A stretch of DNA of 64,000 bases from Microbacterium sp. Clip185 (GCF_028743715.1 NZ_CP117996.1:2294001-2358000); one strand, 5' to 3'. Shown: positions 15,139-24,233, numbered from the stretch's first letter. The notes: generated by a model not told the origin, from the letters alone. Program-made: numbers and translations.

Positions 15139-16251
15139 ATGTCCCACGTCGTGCTCCCTCGCGAGATCCTGCCCGCCGACGGCCGCTTCGGATGCGGCCC
15201 CTCGAAGATCCGCCCGGAGCAGGTCGCTGCTCTGGCCGAGCGCGGTTCGTCGCTGCTGGGCACCTCGCACCGCCAGGCTCCCGTGAAGAACCTCGTCGCG
15301 AGCGTGCGGGAGGGCTTGGCGGCGCTGCTGCGTCTGCCCGAGGGCTACGAGATCGTCGTCGGCAACGGCGGATCGACTGCCTTCTGGGATGCGGCCGCGT
15401 TCGGCCTCATCGAGAACCGCGCACAGAACCTGGTGTTCGGCGAGTTCGGCGGCAAGTTCGCCGCTGCCGCTGCCGCACCGTGGCTGCAGGCGCCCGACGT
15501 CCGCAAGGCCGAACCCGGCACGAGCACCTCTCCCGAGGCTGTGGAGGGCGTCGACGTCTACGCCTGGCCGCACAACGAGACCTCGACCGGTGTCGCCACG
15601 CGCATCGCCCGTGTCGCCGGGGATGCCGGTGCGCTGACGGTCATCGACGCGACGAGCGCCGCGGGCGGCATCGACTTCGACGTCGCGGAGACCGATGTCT
15701 ATTACTTCGCCCCGCAGAAGAACCTCGGCTCCGACGGCGGTCTGTTCTTCGCGGCGGTCTCACCCGCGGCGATCGAGCGCATCGAGCGCATCGCCGCATC
15801 CGGTCGCTACATCCCGGAGTTCCTCAGCCTGAAGAACGCGCTCGACAACTCCCGCCTGCAGCAGACGCTGAACACCCCGGCGCTGTCGACGCTGGTGCTG
15901 ATCGACGAGCAGGTGCGCTGGATCAACGCCAGCGGCGGCCTGAGTTGGGCGGCGGCGCGCACTTCCGAATCATCGCAGGTGCTCTACGACTGGGCCGAGG
16001 CGTCGAGCGTCGCGACGCCCTTCGTCGTCGAGGTCGCCGACCGCTCCCCCGTGGTCGTCACGATCGACTTCGACGAGAGCGTGGATGCGGCCGCGGTCGC
16101 TGCGAGCCTGCGCGCGAACGGCATCGTCGACACGGAGCCGTACCGCAAGCTCGGACGCAATCAGCTGCGGGTGGCGACGTTCACCTCGATCGATCCCGAC
16201 GACGTGCGCCAGCTGACCCGGAGCATCGACTACACCCTCGAGCACCTCTGA
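15139..16251 (+). CDS. serC: Phosphoserine aminotransferase
   Basis: This 370-residue protein is of the actinobacterial (mycobacterial SerC) type. It starts MSHVVLPREILPADGRFGCGPSKIR, where GPSK is characteristic. PLP-binding Lys194 lies in YYFAPQKNLGSDGG. It converts 3-phosphohydroxypyruvate plus glutamate to phosphoserine for serine synthesis, and may also act in pyridoxal phosphate synthesis. Length is normal. The gene stands alone with its own -10. Confidence 0.95.
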   Translation: MSHVVLPREILPADGRFGCGPSKIRPEQVAALAERGSSLLGTSHRQAPVKNLVASVREGLAALLRLPEGYEIVVGNGGSTAFWDAAAFGLIENRAQNLVFGEFGGKFAAAAAAPWLQAPDVRKAEPGTSTSPEAVEGVDVYAWPHNETSTGVATRIARVAGDAGALTVIDATSAAGGIDFDVAETDVYYFAPQKNLGSDGGLFFAAVSPAAIERIERIAASGRYIPEFLSLKNALDNSRLQQTLNTPALSTLVLIDEQVRWINASGGLSWAAARTSESSQVLYDWAEASSVATPFVVEVADRSPVVVTIDFDESVDAAAVAASLRANGIVDTEPYRKLGRNQLRVATFTSIDPDDVRQLTRSIDYTLEHL

Positions 16252-16288
16252 CCCGGACGGGGCTTCGCGCCCCCACCGGGTGAGTACA

Positions 16289-16332
16289 CGTTCGCCGGGT
16301 GAGCACTCGATGTGATGCTCACCCGGCGAACG
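16289..16332. repeat. Long perfect inverted repeat between convergent genes
   Basis: The 17-base arm CGTTCGCCGGGTGAGCA (16289-16305) and its exact complement (16316-16332) flank a ten-base loop. A partial extra copy of the arm core (CACCGGGTGAG) lies at 16275-16284. There is no T-run. It may act as a bidirectional terminator for serC and the DUF3027 gene, or be a REP-like palindromic element. Confidence 0.7.
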
Positions 16333-16362
16333 GATGCTCAGTGGGCGTTGCCCGGGCCGGAC

Positions 16363-17106
16363 TCACTCCTCGTCGGAGTCGTCGTCCTCGTCGGAGTCTT
16401 CCTCGTCGTCCTCGTCGGGGTCGTCGTCGTAGTCGTCATCGAGCTCGTCGATGTCGACGCCGTCGACGTCACCCGCGTGCAGGATCGACTCTCCGCCGCC
16501 CTCAGCCTCGTCGTCCTCGTCCTCGTCCTCGGAGTCGTCGAGATCGTCCGTGTCTTCGTCCGACTCGTCATCCTCGGAGTCGTCCTCATCGTCCTCAGCC
16601 TCGGCGGCCGCCTCCGCCGCCGCGGCCTGCTGGGCGTGGTACTCCGCCAGTCGCGTGGCCCACGGCACCCATTCGGGCGCGAGCAGGGCGCCGTCGCCGG
16701 GCAGCAGTTCGACCTCGAGGACCGTAGGCTCGGCTCCCTCGACGCGCGCCAGTGAGACCGTCCAGTACCAGCCCGGGTATCCCGCCAGGCGGTTCTCGAA
16801 GCGGAGCGAGACGACGCCATCGGGCTCGAGCGTGTATCCGGCCGCAGGCCCGACGGTCTGCGGCTTGGTGATCTCGTGGAGCGCGGACAGCGCCAGCTCG
16901 TGAGCGGCGAGAAGCTCGGCATCCGGCTCACGGGGCTCGAGGTCGGCTTCCGTCTCAGCGTCCATCGCGTCGACGCCGGCATCGGCGATGGCGGCTTCCT
17001 CTGCCGCCACCTCCGTCACCACTGCCTCGTCGGCCTGCGCGACGAGCTCCGCGTCGACGGCCTCGTCAGAGACCGGCTCTGCGCCGGACTCAGGCGTCGA
17101 GGTCAT
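16363..17106 (-). CDS. DUF3027 domain protein with very acidic tail
   Basis: This 247-residue protein has an acidic N-terminal extension (about residues 1-60). The conserved DUF3027 core (about residues 65-165) contains AGYPGWYWTVSLARVEGAEPTVLEVELLPGDGALLAPEW in outline. The last 75 residues are almost entirely Asp and Glu. DUF3027 proteins are actinobacterial and of unknown function. It overlaps the preceding cold-shock-domain gene by 17 bases. That fixed pairing suggests a role connected with nucleic acids, but this is only context. Confidence 0.8.
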   Translation of the reverse strand: MTSTPESGAEPVSDEAVDAELVAQADEAVVTEVAAEEAAIADAGVDAMDAETEADLEPREPDAELLAAHELALSALHEITKPQTVGPAAGYTLEPDGVVSLRFENRLAGYPGWYWTVSLARVEGAEPTVLEVELLPGDGALLAPEWVPWATRLAEYHAQQAAAAEAAAEAEDDEDDSEDDESDEDTDDLDDSEDEDEDDEAEGGGESILHAGDVDGVDIDELDDDYDDDPDEDDEEDSDEDDDSDEE

Positions 17107-17473
17107 CGGCTACCTTGCGCAGCACCGCGGCGATCTTCTTGGAGTGCGACGACGAGGGGTAGCGCCCGCGGCGCAGGTCGCCGCCGATCCCGTCGAGCAG
17201 CTTCACGAGGTCTTCGAGGATGATCGCCATGTCGTCAGCGGGCTTGCGCGCACGCTTCGCCAGGCTGACGGGGGCATCCAGCACCCGCACCGACAGCGCC
17301 TGCAGTCCGCGCTTGCCGTCGGCCACGCCGAACTCCAGCCGCGTGCCGGGCTTGACCGAGGTCGTGCCCTGCGGGAGAGCCGTGGCGTGAAGAAAGACGT
17401 CCTGACCGTCATCCGAGGAGATGAAGCCGAACCCCTTCTCCTCGTCGTAGAACCTGACCTTGCCGGTGGGCAT
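17090..17473 (-). CDS. Cold-shock domain protein with C-terminal extension
   Basis: I choose ATG 17473 (MPTGKVRFYDEEKGFGFI), six bases after GAGGTG, over the GTG two codons upstream. It has 127 residues. The cold-shock domain (1-68) keeps the RNA-binding aromatic patches KGFGFI and DVFLHA. A further 60 residues, predicted helical and basic (LAKRARKPADDMAIILEDLVKLLDGIG), are absent from ordinary CspA. Likely an RNA chaperone. It is the first gene of a two-gene operon with DUF3027. Confidence 0.85.
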   Translation of the reverse strand: MPTGKVRFYDEEKGFGFISSDDGQDVFLHATALPQGTTSVKPGTRLEFGVADGKRGLQALSVRVLDAPVSLAKRARKPADDMAIILEDLVKLLDGIGGDLRRGRYPSSSHSKKIAAVLRKVADDLDA

Positions 17474-17590
17474 GGACACCTCGCTGCTGCTCTGCGCCCG
17501 GAAAGCGTTCGCGGGCGCGACGGAACGCGGATCGGAAGATCCCCTGGTTCCAGCCTACGACACCCCCGCCGAGGCGATAGGCTGATGCGG

Positions 17591-17866
17591 ATGAGCAAGC
17601 CCACGCCCGACAGCGACCTCCCGGTTAGCCGCCTCGACCGCATCCTCGCGTTCATGGCGCTGGGGCTGCTCGCGCTCTCGGTGCTGTCGTTCTTGTCGAT
17701 CATGATCAGCACGGCGATGGGCCTCACCCACGAGGACTACGGCACGGGCATCTGGCCGGCCGTGAGCGCCATCGTGTACATCGCACCCCCGCTGGCCTTC
17801 GTGCTCATGCTCACCGTCATCATCCGGGCCTTCATCAGAAGGGCTCGGGCGAACCGAGCCGGGTGA
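17591..17866 (+). CDS. Small membrane protein, two predicted helices
   Basis: The start chosen is ATG 17591, seven bases after TAGGCT (17578-17583), a leaderless arrangement. An alternative ATG lies two codons earlier. It has 91 residues with hydrophobic segments at LAFMALGLLALSVLSFLSIMIS and PAVSAIVYIAPPLAFVLMLTVIIRAFI, ending in a basic tail. I recognise no family. It overlaps the helicase-associated gene by four bases (GTGA) and is probably cotranscribed with it. Confidence 0.7.
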   Translation: MSKPTPDSDLPVSRLDRILAFMALGLLALSVLSFLSIMISTAMGLTHEDYGTGIWPAVSAIVYIAPPLAFVLMLTVIIRAFIRRARANRAG

Positions 17867-19590
17867 CGGTGGCGGGCCCCTCGGACGAACGCGCGCTGGC
17901 GTCGCTGCTTGCCGCGTCCGGCGACGAGGAGCTGGCCCAGCTCTTCGCCGCCCGCAAGCTCCCGCCGTCGACTCCCGCGCAGGACTTCTTCGACGTCGCG
18001 GCGACGCTTCTCAGCGATGCCAGCGTCGATCGCGCCCTGACGCGGCTGGCCGCTCCCGAGCTCGCCGCGCTGGCCTCGGCGCAGACGGGGCCGGTCGCTC
18101 CTGACCTGCGACCGATGCTCGCAGCCCGCGCCCTGCTCGATGCCGACGGCGTTCCGTTCCAGGCGGTGCGCTCGCGTCTGACCGAACGGGCCGGCTCCGA
18201 GGCGTTCGCCTCGCCCGAGGTGGCGCCTCTCGCCGCCGCAGATCCCCAGACGGTCGCGGCGGCCGCAGAGCGCGCCTTCGAGCAGGTCGCCTCGCTCGCC
18301 GACATACTGATCGCAGCCGCAACCGCCCCGCTGTCGCGCACGGGCGCCGGGGCTGTCAGCGCGACCGAACGCCGTCGGCTCATCGACGACGGCGCGGTCG
18401 CCTCGGCGGAGCAGCTCGAGGATCTCCTTCTTCTCGGAGCCGACGCGGGGTTGCTCAGCGACGAGGATCGCAGCTGGCAGGCGACGGATGCGGCAGCCGA
18501 CTGGCTCGACGCGAGCACGAGTGAACGGTGGGGCGTGGTCGCGTCAGCGTACGTACGCGCCCTCCCCGAGGCGCTGCGTACTCCCGAGGGGGGCTTCCTG
18601 CCGCCTTCGGCGTGGCCGGGCGTCTACCGGCTCGATGCGGAGTGGCCCGAGCAGGCTGCCGCTCTGGTGCGCCGGGGCGTGCTGTGGGGCGTCCTGGCCG
18701 AGGACGGCCTGCTCCCCTGGACGGCCCAGCTCTCGAGCACGGGAGACGTGGACACCGGAACGCTGACCGCGGCGCTGCCGCCGGAGGTCGACAAGATCTA
18801 CCTGCAGGCCGATCTGTCGGCGATCTCTCCCGGCCCTCTCGCGCCGAGGCTCGAGCAGCGGCTGCGCCGGATGGCGACTCGCGAGACCCGGGCGCAAGCC
18901 TCGACCTATCGCTTCACCGCCGAGTCGTTGACGACCGCGATGAGCGGCGGAGAGAGCGCAGAGTCGGTGCACGCCTTCCTGACCGACGTCTCGCTCACCG
19001 GAATCCCGCAGCCCCTGGCATATCTCATCGACGCGACCGCCGCACGCCACGGCGCGATCCGCGTCGGCACGGATGCGGCCACCGGCCGCACGGTGGTGCG
19101 CAGCTCGTCACCGCAGCTGCTCGCGACCATCGCGGTCGATCAGTCGTTGCGCCCCGTCGGTCTGGTGGAGCATGAGGGCGCACTCGTCTCCCGCGCCGGG
19201 CGGGATGCCGTGTACTGGTCACTCGTCGACGCGCGCTACCCCGTGGTCGCCGTCGACGAGAACGACCGACTCGAGCGTGTCGTGCGCCGATCCGCACGAC
19301 AGGCCGCGTCCGAGCCGCCCCCGCGCGAGCAGTACGGAGCCCTCATCGCGTCACTGCGCGGCGCGCAGTCCGGTGACGCGGATGCCGCGTGGCTCGAGCG
19401 GGAGCTCGAACAGGCCGTGCGCGCCCGCGCGACGATCGACGTCACCGTGAGCCTGCCGGACGGCTCGACGCGGGTGTTCGCGCTCGAGGCGACGGGCCTG
19501 GGCGGCGGCCGGCTTCGCGGACTCGACCGCGCCGCCGACGTCGAGCGCACCCTGCCGATGACGAGCATCGTCTCGGTGAGCCCGCGCTGA
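17863..19590 (+). CDS. Helicase-associated domain protein, partner of XPB
   Basis: This 575-residue protein has a GTG start coupled to the previous stop. It lacks Walker motifs. The central and C-terminal part (VDKIYLQADLSAISPGPL..., GIPQPLAYLIDATAARHG) matches the helicase-associated family encoded next to bacterial XPB, as in M. tuberculosis Rv0862c/Rv0861c. It is probably a partner or accessory subunit of the helicase encoded 47 bases downstream. Function remains inferred from that conserved pairing. Confidence 0.8.
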   Translation: MTVAGPSDERALASLLAASGDEELAQLFAARKLPPSTPAQDFFDVAATLLSDASVDRALTRLAAPELAALASAQTGPVAPDLRPMLAARALLDADGVPFQAVRSRLTERAGSEAFASPEVAPLAAADPQTVAAAAERAFEQVASLADILIAAATAPLSRTGAGAVSATERRRLIDDGAVASAEQLEDLLLLGADAGLLSDEDRSWQATDAAADWLDASTSERWGVVASAYVRALPEALRTPEGGFLPPSAWPGVYRLDAEWPEQAAALVRRGVLWGVLAEDGLLPWTAQLSSTGDVDTGTLTAALPPEVDKIYLQADLSAISPGPLAPRLEQRLRRMATRETRAQASTYRFTAESLTTAMSGGESAESVHAFLTDVSLTGIPQPLAYLIDATAARHGAIRVGTDAATGRTVVRSSSPQLLATIAVDQSLRPVGLVEHEGALVSRAGRDAVYWSLVDARYPVVAVDENDRLERVVRRSARQAASEPPPREQYGALIASLRGAQSGDADAAWLERELEQAVRARATIDVTVSLPDGSTRVFALEATGLGGGRLRGLDRAADVERTLPMTSIVSVSPR

Positions 19591-19637
19591 CGGCGAGCCG
19601 ACCCTCATCCGCTGCCGCGCCGGTAAACTCGACGGTT

Positions 19638-21299
19638 ATGTCCGACGGCCCCCTGATCGTCCAGAGCGATCGCACGGTTCTGCTCGAAGTCGCCCACCCC
19701 GAGTCGGAGAACGCGCGGCACGAGCTGGCGGTCTTCGCAGAGCTCGAGCGTGCTCCCGAGCACATCCACACCTACCGCATCACGCGCCTCGGACTGTGGA
19801 ACGCCCGCGCGGCCGGCCATGACGCGGAGGACATGCTCGACACCCTCGACCGCTGGTCGCGCTTCCCGGTACCGCCGTCGGTCGCCACCGACATCCGAGA
19901 GACCGTCGGCCGCTACGGGCGGCTCGTGATCGAGCGCGGTCCGTACGGCGACGACGACGACGCGCTTCTGCTGCGCTCGACGGATGCGGCCGTGCTGGCC
20001 GAGGTCTCGCGCAACAAGCGCATTCAGCCGCTGCTCATCGCGCACCCGTCTCCCGGCGTGCACGTGATCGACGCCTGGGCGCGCGGTCAGATCAAGCAGG
20101 AGCTGCTGAAGATCGGCTGGCCCGCCGAAGACCTGGCCGGCTATACCCCTGGCACCCCGCATCCGATCGACCTCGAGGAGACGGACTGGTCGCTGCGTCC
20201 CTACCAGCGCCAGGCCGTCGACATCTTCACGGAAGGCGGCTCCGGTGTCGTCGTGCTCCCCTGCGGCGCGGGCAAGACGCTCGTGGGGGCGGCCGCGATG
20301 GCCGACACCAAGACGACGACGCTCATCCTCGTGACCAACGCCGTCAGCGCGCGCCAGTGGCGCGACGAGCTGCTCAAGCGCACGACGCTCGCCCCCGAGG
20401 AGATCGGCGAGTACTCGGGTCAGGTCAAAGAGGTCAAGCCCGTCACGATCGCGACCTATCAGATCCTCACCGCGAAGCGGAAGGGCGAGTACGCACACCT
20501 CGCGCTGCTCGATGCGCTGGACTGGGGTCTCGTGGTCTACGACGAGGTTCATTTGCTGCCGGCGCCCGTGTTCAAGCTGACCGCCGATCTGCAGGCTCGG
20601 CGCCGCCTCGGCCTCACCGCGACGCTCGTACGCGAAGACGGGCGCGAGGGCGACGTCTTCAGCCTCATCGGCCCCAAGCGCTTCGACGCACCCTGGAAAG
20701 AGATCGAGGCTCAGGGCTTCATCTCCCCCGCCGCCTGCTTCGAGGTGCGCGTCGACCTGCCCGCCGACGAACGGCTCGAGTACGCCGCAGCCGTCGATGA
20801 GGACCGTTACCGCCTGGCCGCCACGGCACCGGCGAAGATCGACGTCGTGCGCGCCCTCGCCGCGCGCCACAGCGACGAACAGATCCTCGTGATCGGCCAG
20901 TACCTCGACCAGATCGACATCATCGCCGAGGCGCTCGGCGCCCCGAAGATCACCGGCGCGACACCGGTCGACGAGCGCGAGCAGCTCTATCAGGCCTTCC
21001 GCGAGGGCACGGTGCCGTTGCTCGTGGTCTCCAAGGTCGCCAACTTCTCGGTCGACCTGCCGGACGCATCCGTGGCCATCCAGGTGTCGGGTTCGTTCGG
21101 GTCCCGCCAGGAGGAGGCGCAGCGTCTCGGGCGGCTGCTGCGACCCAAGAGCAACGGCCACACGGCCAGCTTCTACACGCTCATCGCCCGCGACACCGTC
21201 GATCAGGACTTCGCGCAGAACCGTCAGCGCTTCCTCGCCGAGCAGGGCTACAGCTACACCATCCTGGATGCGGACGACCTGCTGGCCGCAACGCGCTGA
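19638..21299 (+). CDS. XPB/Ssl2-type DNA repair helicase
   Basis: This 553-residue protein starts at ATG 19638, eight bases after TAAACT (19624-19629), suggesting a leaderless mRNA. Walker A is VLPCGAGKTLVG at about residue 206. The Walker B is DEVH at about residue 301, motif III is LTATL, and motif VI is EEAQRLGRLLRPK. This is superfamily 2, XPB type. Bacterial XPBs unwind DNA 3' to 5' with a presumed repair role. Length matches the mycobacterial protein. Confidence 0.93.
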   Translation: MSDGPLIVQSDRTVLLEVAHPESENARHELAVFAELERAPEHIHTYRITRLGLWNARAAGHDAEDMLDTLDRWSRFPVPPSVATDIRETVGRYGRLVIERGPYGDDDDALLLRSTDAAVLAEVSRNKRIQPLLIAHPSPGVHVIDAWARGQIKQELLKIGWPAEDLAGYTPGTPHPIDLEETDWSLRPYQRQAVDIFTEGGSGVVVLPCGAGKTLVGAAAMADTKTTTLILVTNAVSARQWRDELLKRTTLAPEEIGEYSGQVKEVKPVTIATYQILTAKRKGEYAHLALLDALDWGLVVYDEVHLLPAPVFKLTADLQARRRLGLTATLVREDGREGDVFSLIGPKRFDAPWKEIEAQGFISPAACFEVRVDLPADERLEYAAAVDEDRYRLAATAPAKIDVVRALAARHSDEQILVIGQYLDQIDIIAEALGAPKITGATPVDEREQLYQAFREGTVPLLVVSKVANFSVDLPDASVAIQVSGSFGSRQEEAQRLGRLLRPKSNGHTASFYTLIARDTVDQDFAQNRQRFLAEQGYSYTILDADDLLAATR

Positions 21300-21356
21300 C
21301 CCGCCGGGAAGGCCCGCATCCAGCCATCCCACCGAATCGGTCACCATAATGGGCCT

Positions 21357-22043
21357 ATGACCGCACCGCGCATCCTCGTCGTCGACGACGAACCGAACAT
21401 CCGCGACCTGCTCATCACGAGTCTGAAGTTCGCCGGTTTCCAGGTTCGCGCCGTCTCCAACGGGGCACAGACGATCTCGGCCGTCCTCGAGGAGGAGCCG
21501 GATCTCATCGTGCTCGACGTCATGCTGCCCGACATGAACGGCTTCAGCGTGACCAAGCGCCTCCGCGAGGCCGGATACACCGCTCCGATCCTGTTCCTCA
21601 CCGCGAAGGACGACACGGAGGACAAGATCACCGGGCTGAACGCCGGTGGCGACGACTACGTCACCAAGCCGTTCTCGCTCGATGAGATCGTCGCCCGCAT
21701 CCAGGCGATCCTGCGCCGCACGATGCAGGCGGACGAGGAGTCCGTCATCCGTGCGGGCGAGATCACCATGGACCAGGACACCCACGACGTGTACGTGGGT
21801 GACGCGCAGATCGAGCTGAGCCCCACCGAGTTCAAGCTGCTGCGCTACCTCATGCTCAACCCGAACCGGGTGCTGTCCAAGGCGCAGATCCTCGATCACG
21901 TCTGGGAGTACGACTTCAACGGCGACGCGGGCATCGTCGAGAGCTACATCTCGTACCTGCGTCGCAAGATCGACCCGCACTCCTCCGAGCCTCTCATCCA
22001 GACCAAGCGCGGCTTCGGCTACATGCTGAAGACCAAGTCCTGA
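21357..22043 (+). CDS. OmpR-family response regulator
   Basis: This 228-residue protein has a receiver with acidic pocket D10-D11, phosphoacceptor D54 (VLDVMLPDMNG) and K in VTKPF. The C-terminal winged helix (ELSPTEFKLLRYLMLNPNRVLSKAQILDHVW) follows. CATAAT at 21344-21349 lies seven bases before the ATG, so translation is probably leaderless. It forms a two-component pair with the kinase downstream. It resembles the TcrX/TrcR/MprA group, but the signal cannot be assigned. Confidence 0.92.
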   Translation: MTAPRILVVDDEPNIRDLLITSLKFAGFQVRAVSNGAQTISAVLEEEPDLIVLDVMLPDMNGFSVTKRLREAGYTAPILFLTAKDDTEDKITGLNAGGDDYVTKPFSLDEIVARIQAILRRTMQADEESVIRAGEITMDQDTHDVYVGDAQIELSPTEFKLLRYLMLNPNRVLSKAQILDHVWEYDFNGDAGIVESYISYLRRKIDPHSSEPLIQTKRGFGYMLKTKS

Positions 22044-22117
22044 CACCGGAGCGCGCCCTGGGCACCGAGAGCGACAGCGTCACGCGCTGGTGGCGCGGGA
22101 TCAGCCTGCGCGCGAAG

Positions 22118-23809
22118 GTGACCGGCGTGACCGTGGCGGTCCTCGTCGTCGGGCTGCTCGCGGCGGGCCTGGGAACCATGGTGTTCCTGCGCACGACGCT
22201 GCTGACGAACCTCGACCAGAACCTCAAGCAGGTCGCCCAGTCGGCGATCGCGAGCGCGCTGGTGGAAGCCACGATCGACTCCGACGGCAATCTCGAGTTC
22301 GCGCCGCGGGATGAAGCCGGCGGCACCCCTTACACGGTGGCGCTCTACGCCTGCACGGCGCAGGGCACGCGGCTCGCGGTCGCGGGCGGCCAGGATGCGT
22401 CCACGACGCCGGTGCTTCCCGAGACATACCCCTGTGACCGCGCCTACATCGACCAGGACACCGTCACAACCCTCGACGGCAGCGACAACTCGCACTTCCG
22501 CGCCACGGTGATCGTGACGCCCGTCGAGGGCACCAACGCGACCGTCGTGCAGCTGGTGGCGGTGCCCACCGGGCCGACGGAGCGGATCGTCGCCACCTAT
22601 CTCGGGATCTACGCGATTCTGGCGCTGGTCATCGTGATCGCGAGCGCCTTCCTCGTGCGTTGGGTCGTGACCCTCACCTTCCGCAGCCTCGGGCAGGTGG
22701 AGCGCACGGCCGACGCGATCGCCGGCGGCGATTTCAGTCAGCGGATGACCGACATCGAGCCCGACACCACCGAGGTCGGCCGCCTCAAGCGGGCCATCAA
22801 CACGATGCTCGGCCGCGTCGACGCCGCGATCTCGCAGCGCGACGCCACCGTGCGCCAGATGCGCCGGTTCATCGGCGATGCGAGTCACGAGCTGCGCACG
22901 CCTCTCGTGACCGTGCGCGGCTACGCGGAGCTCTACCGGATGGGCGCAATCCCGGATGCGGACGCCACCGCGCAGGCCATGGAGCGCATCGAGAAGGAGG
23001 CCATGCGCATGACCTCCATGGTCGAGGATCTCCTGGCCCTCGCACGCCTCGACGAGAAGCGCGACCTCGTGCTCTCCCCCGTCGATCTGCGTCCCATCGC
23101 CCGCGACGCGGCACTGGATGTCGGAGCCTCGGCCCCGCAGCGCACGGTCAGCGTGATCGACACGACCTCGGCCGCCCCCGCGCCCTTGCGGACGCCCCCG
23201 GTCTCGGCCTCACGGCAGGCACCCGCAGATGTGCCGCCGCGGCGGCGCGGCGCCGTTCCCACGGCCGCGATCACCCTGGCTGCGCGCCTGCGACGACGCT
23301 CGCGCGACGGCGGTGGCGACACCGGTGAGGTGCATCCGCTGCCGGTGGCCTTCCATCCGCGCACGCCGATGATGCCGCCGGTCGTCATGGGCGAGGAGAA
23401 CCGCATCCGTCAGGTCGTCGCGAACCTGCTGGGCAACGCGCAGCGCTTCTCCGCGCCGGACTCCCCCATCGAGCTGCGCGTGGGCACGGATCTCGAGACC
23501 CGCATGGGGTGGATCGACGTGATCGATCACGGCGAAGGTATTCCGGAGCAGATCCGCACGCAGATCTTCCAGCGGTTCTGGCGCGCCGACACCTCGCGCG
23601 CCCGGGAGACGGGCGGATCGGGGCTCGGTCTGTCGATCGTCGCCTCCATCGTGGAGTCGCTGCAAGGCACCGTCGAGGTGCGCGACTCCGAGGGCGGCGG
23701 CGCGACCTTCCGGGTCTCGCTCCCCCTCGCCGTCGATCAGGATGCGTCCGCACACCTGCTGATCGACACGCAGCCGCTGGAGCGGCTGCCGGATCTTCCG
23801 CTGTCCTGA
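22118..23809 (+). CDS. Membrane sensor histidine kinase with a disordered insertion
   Basis: I report the first standard start, GTG 22118 (563 residues). The frame is open back to CTG 22040, which overlaps the regulator stop and would add a basic leader (WWRGISLRAK) typical before the first helix, so the true start may be upstream. It has TM1, an extracytoplasmic region of about 135 residues, TM2 and HAMP. HisKA follows with the phospho-His in GDASHELRTP (about residue 257). The ATPase domain has N-box NLLGNAQRF, then DHGEGIPE and GSGLGLS. About 80 Pro/Arg/Ala-rich residues interrupt the region between HisKA and the N-box. Confidence 0.88.
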   Translation: MTGVTVAVLVVGLLAAGLGTMVFLRTTLLTNLDQNLKQVAQSAIASALVEATIDSDGNLEFAPRDEAGGTPYTVALYACTAQGTRLAVAGGQDASTTPVLPETYPCDRAYIDQDTVTTLDGSDNSHFRATVIVTPVEGTNATVVQLVAVPTGPTERIVATYLGIYAILALVIVIASAFLVRWVVTLTFRSLGQVERTADAIAGGDFSQRMTDIEPDTTEVGRLKRAINTMLGRVDAAISQRDATVRQMRRFIGDASHELRTPLVTVRGYAELYRMGAIPDADATAQAMERIEKEAMRMTSMVEDLLALARLDEKRDLVLSPVDLRPIARDAALDVGASAPQRTVSVIDTTSAAPAPLRTPPVSASRQAPADVPPRRRGAVPTAAITLAARLRRRSRDGGGDTGEVHPLPVAFHPRTPMMPPVVMGEENRIRQVVANLLGNAQRFSAPDSPIELRVGTDLETRMGWIDVIDHGEGIPEQIRTQIFQRFWRADTSRARETGGSGLGLSIVASIVESLQGTVEVRDSEGGGATFRVSLPLAVDQDASAHLLIDTQPLERLPDLPLS

Positions 23810-23884
23810 TCTCCCCAGTCGACGAGCGCCGGCGCGCAGTCCCCATCCGGGACGGCTATGAGTCGGCCCATCGCGCGTGGTCTC

Positions 23885-23903
23885 TAGCGTCGGAGTCTCC
23901 GAC
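23885..23903 (+). promoter_or_regulatory. -10-like element with inverted repeat before the WXG100 gene
   Basis: TAGCGT (23885-23890) overlaps the palindrome GTCGGA-GTC-TCCGAC (23889-23903). It sits just before the ribosome site GAGAGG and the ATG at 23918. A repressor site or 5' hairpin is possible. Confidence 0.4.
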
Positions 23904-23917
23904 AGAGAGGGGCTCCC

Positions 23918-24205
23918 ATGGCGACCTTCGCCGTAGACAGCGACCAAGTCGCTGCAGCGACCATCACGATCCGTGGCACCATCGACCGGCTGCAGGGAGA
24001 GTCCACAGCGCTGCTCGCGCAGCTCGGCGCGCTCCAGAGCTCGTGGACCGGCGCCGCATCCGGCATGTTCCAGGGCACGATCGAGCAGTGGCGTGCCGCC
24101 CAGCGCACCGTGGAGGACGCCCTCGCGAGCATCCACGTGGCGCTCGGTGTGGCCGCGCAGCACTACACAGAGGCAGAACAGGCCAACATGACGCTGTTCC
24201 GCTGA
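23918..24205 (+). CDS. WXG100-family (ESAT-6-like) protein
   Basis: This 95-residue protein is all alpha-helical in pattern. The hallmark turn W43-T44-G45 (SSWTGAASGMF) lies between two helices of about 35-40 residues. WXG100 proteins are dimeric substrates of type VII (ESX/Yuk) secretion. No EccC ATPase, partner WXG protein or LXG toxin is encoded nearby in this window, so it is an orphan substrate here. A YxxxE-like tail signal may be present as YTEAEQ near residue 83. Confidence 0.9.
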   Translation: MATFAVDSDQVAAATITIRGTIDRLQGESTALLAQLGALQSSWTGAASGMFQGTIEQWRAAQRTVEDALASIHVALGVAAQHYTEAEQANMTLFR

Positions 24206-24233
24206 GAGCTCCGGTCCCCCCACCGGATACGGC

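Noticed and set aside
19605..22046. 813-residue reverse-strand frame opposite the XPB and response-regulator genes
   Set aside because: Spans two certain plus-strand genes, has no motifs and no ribosome site.
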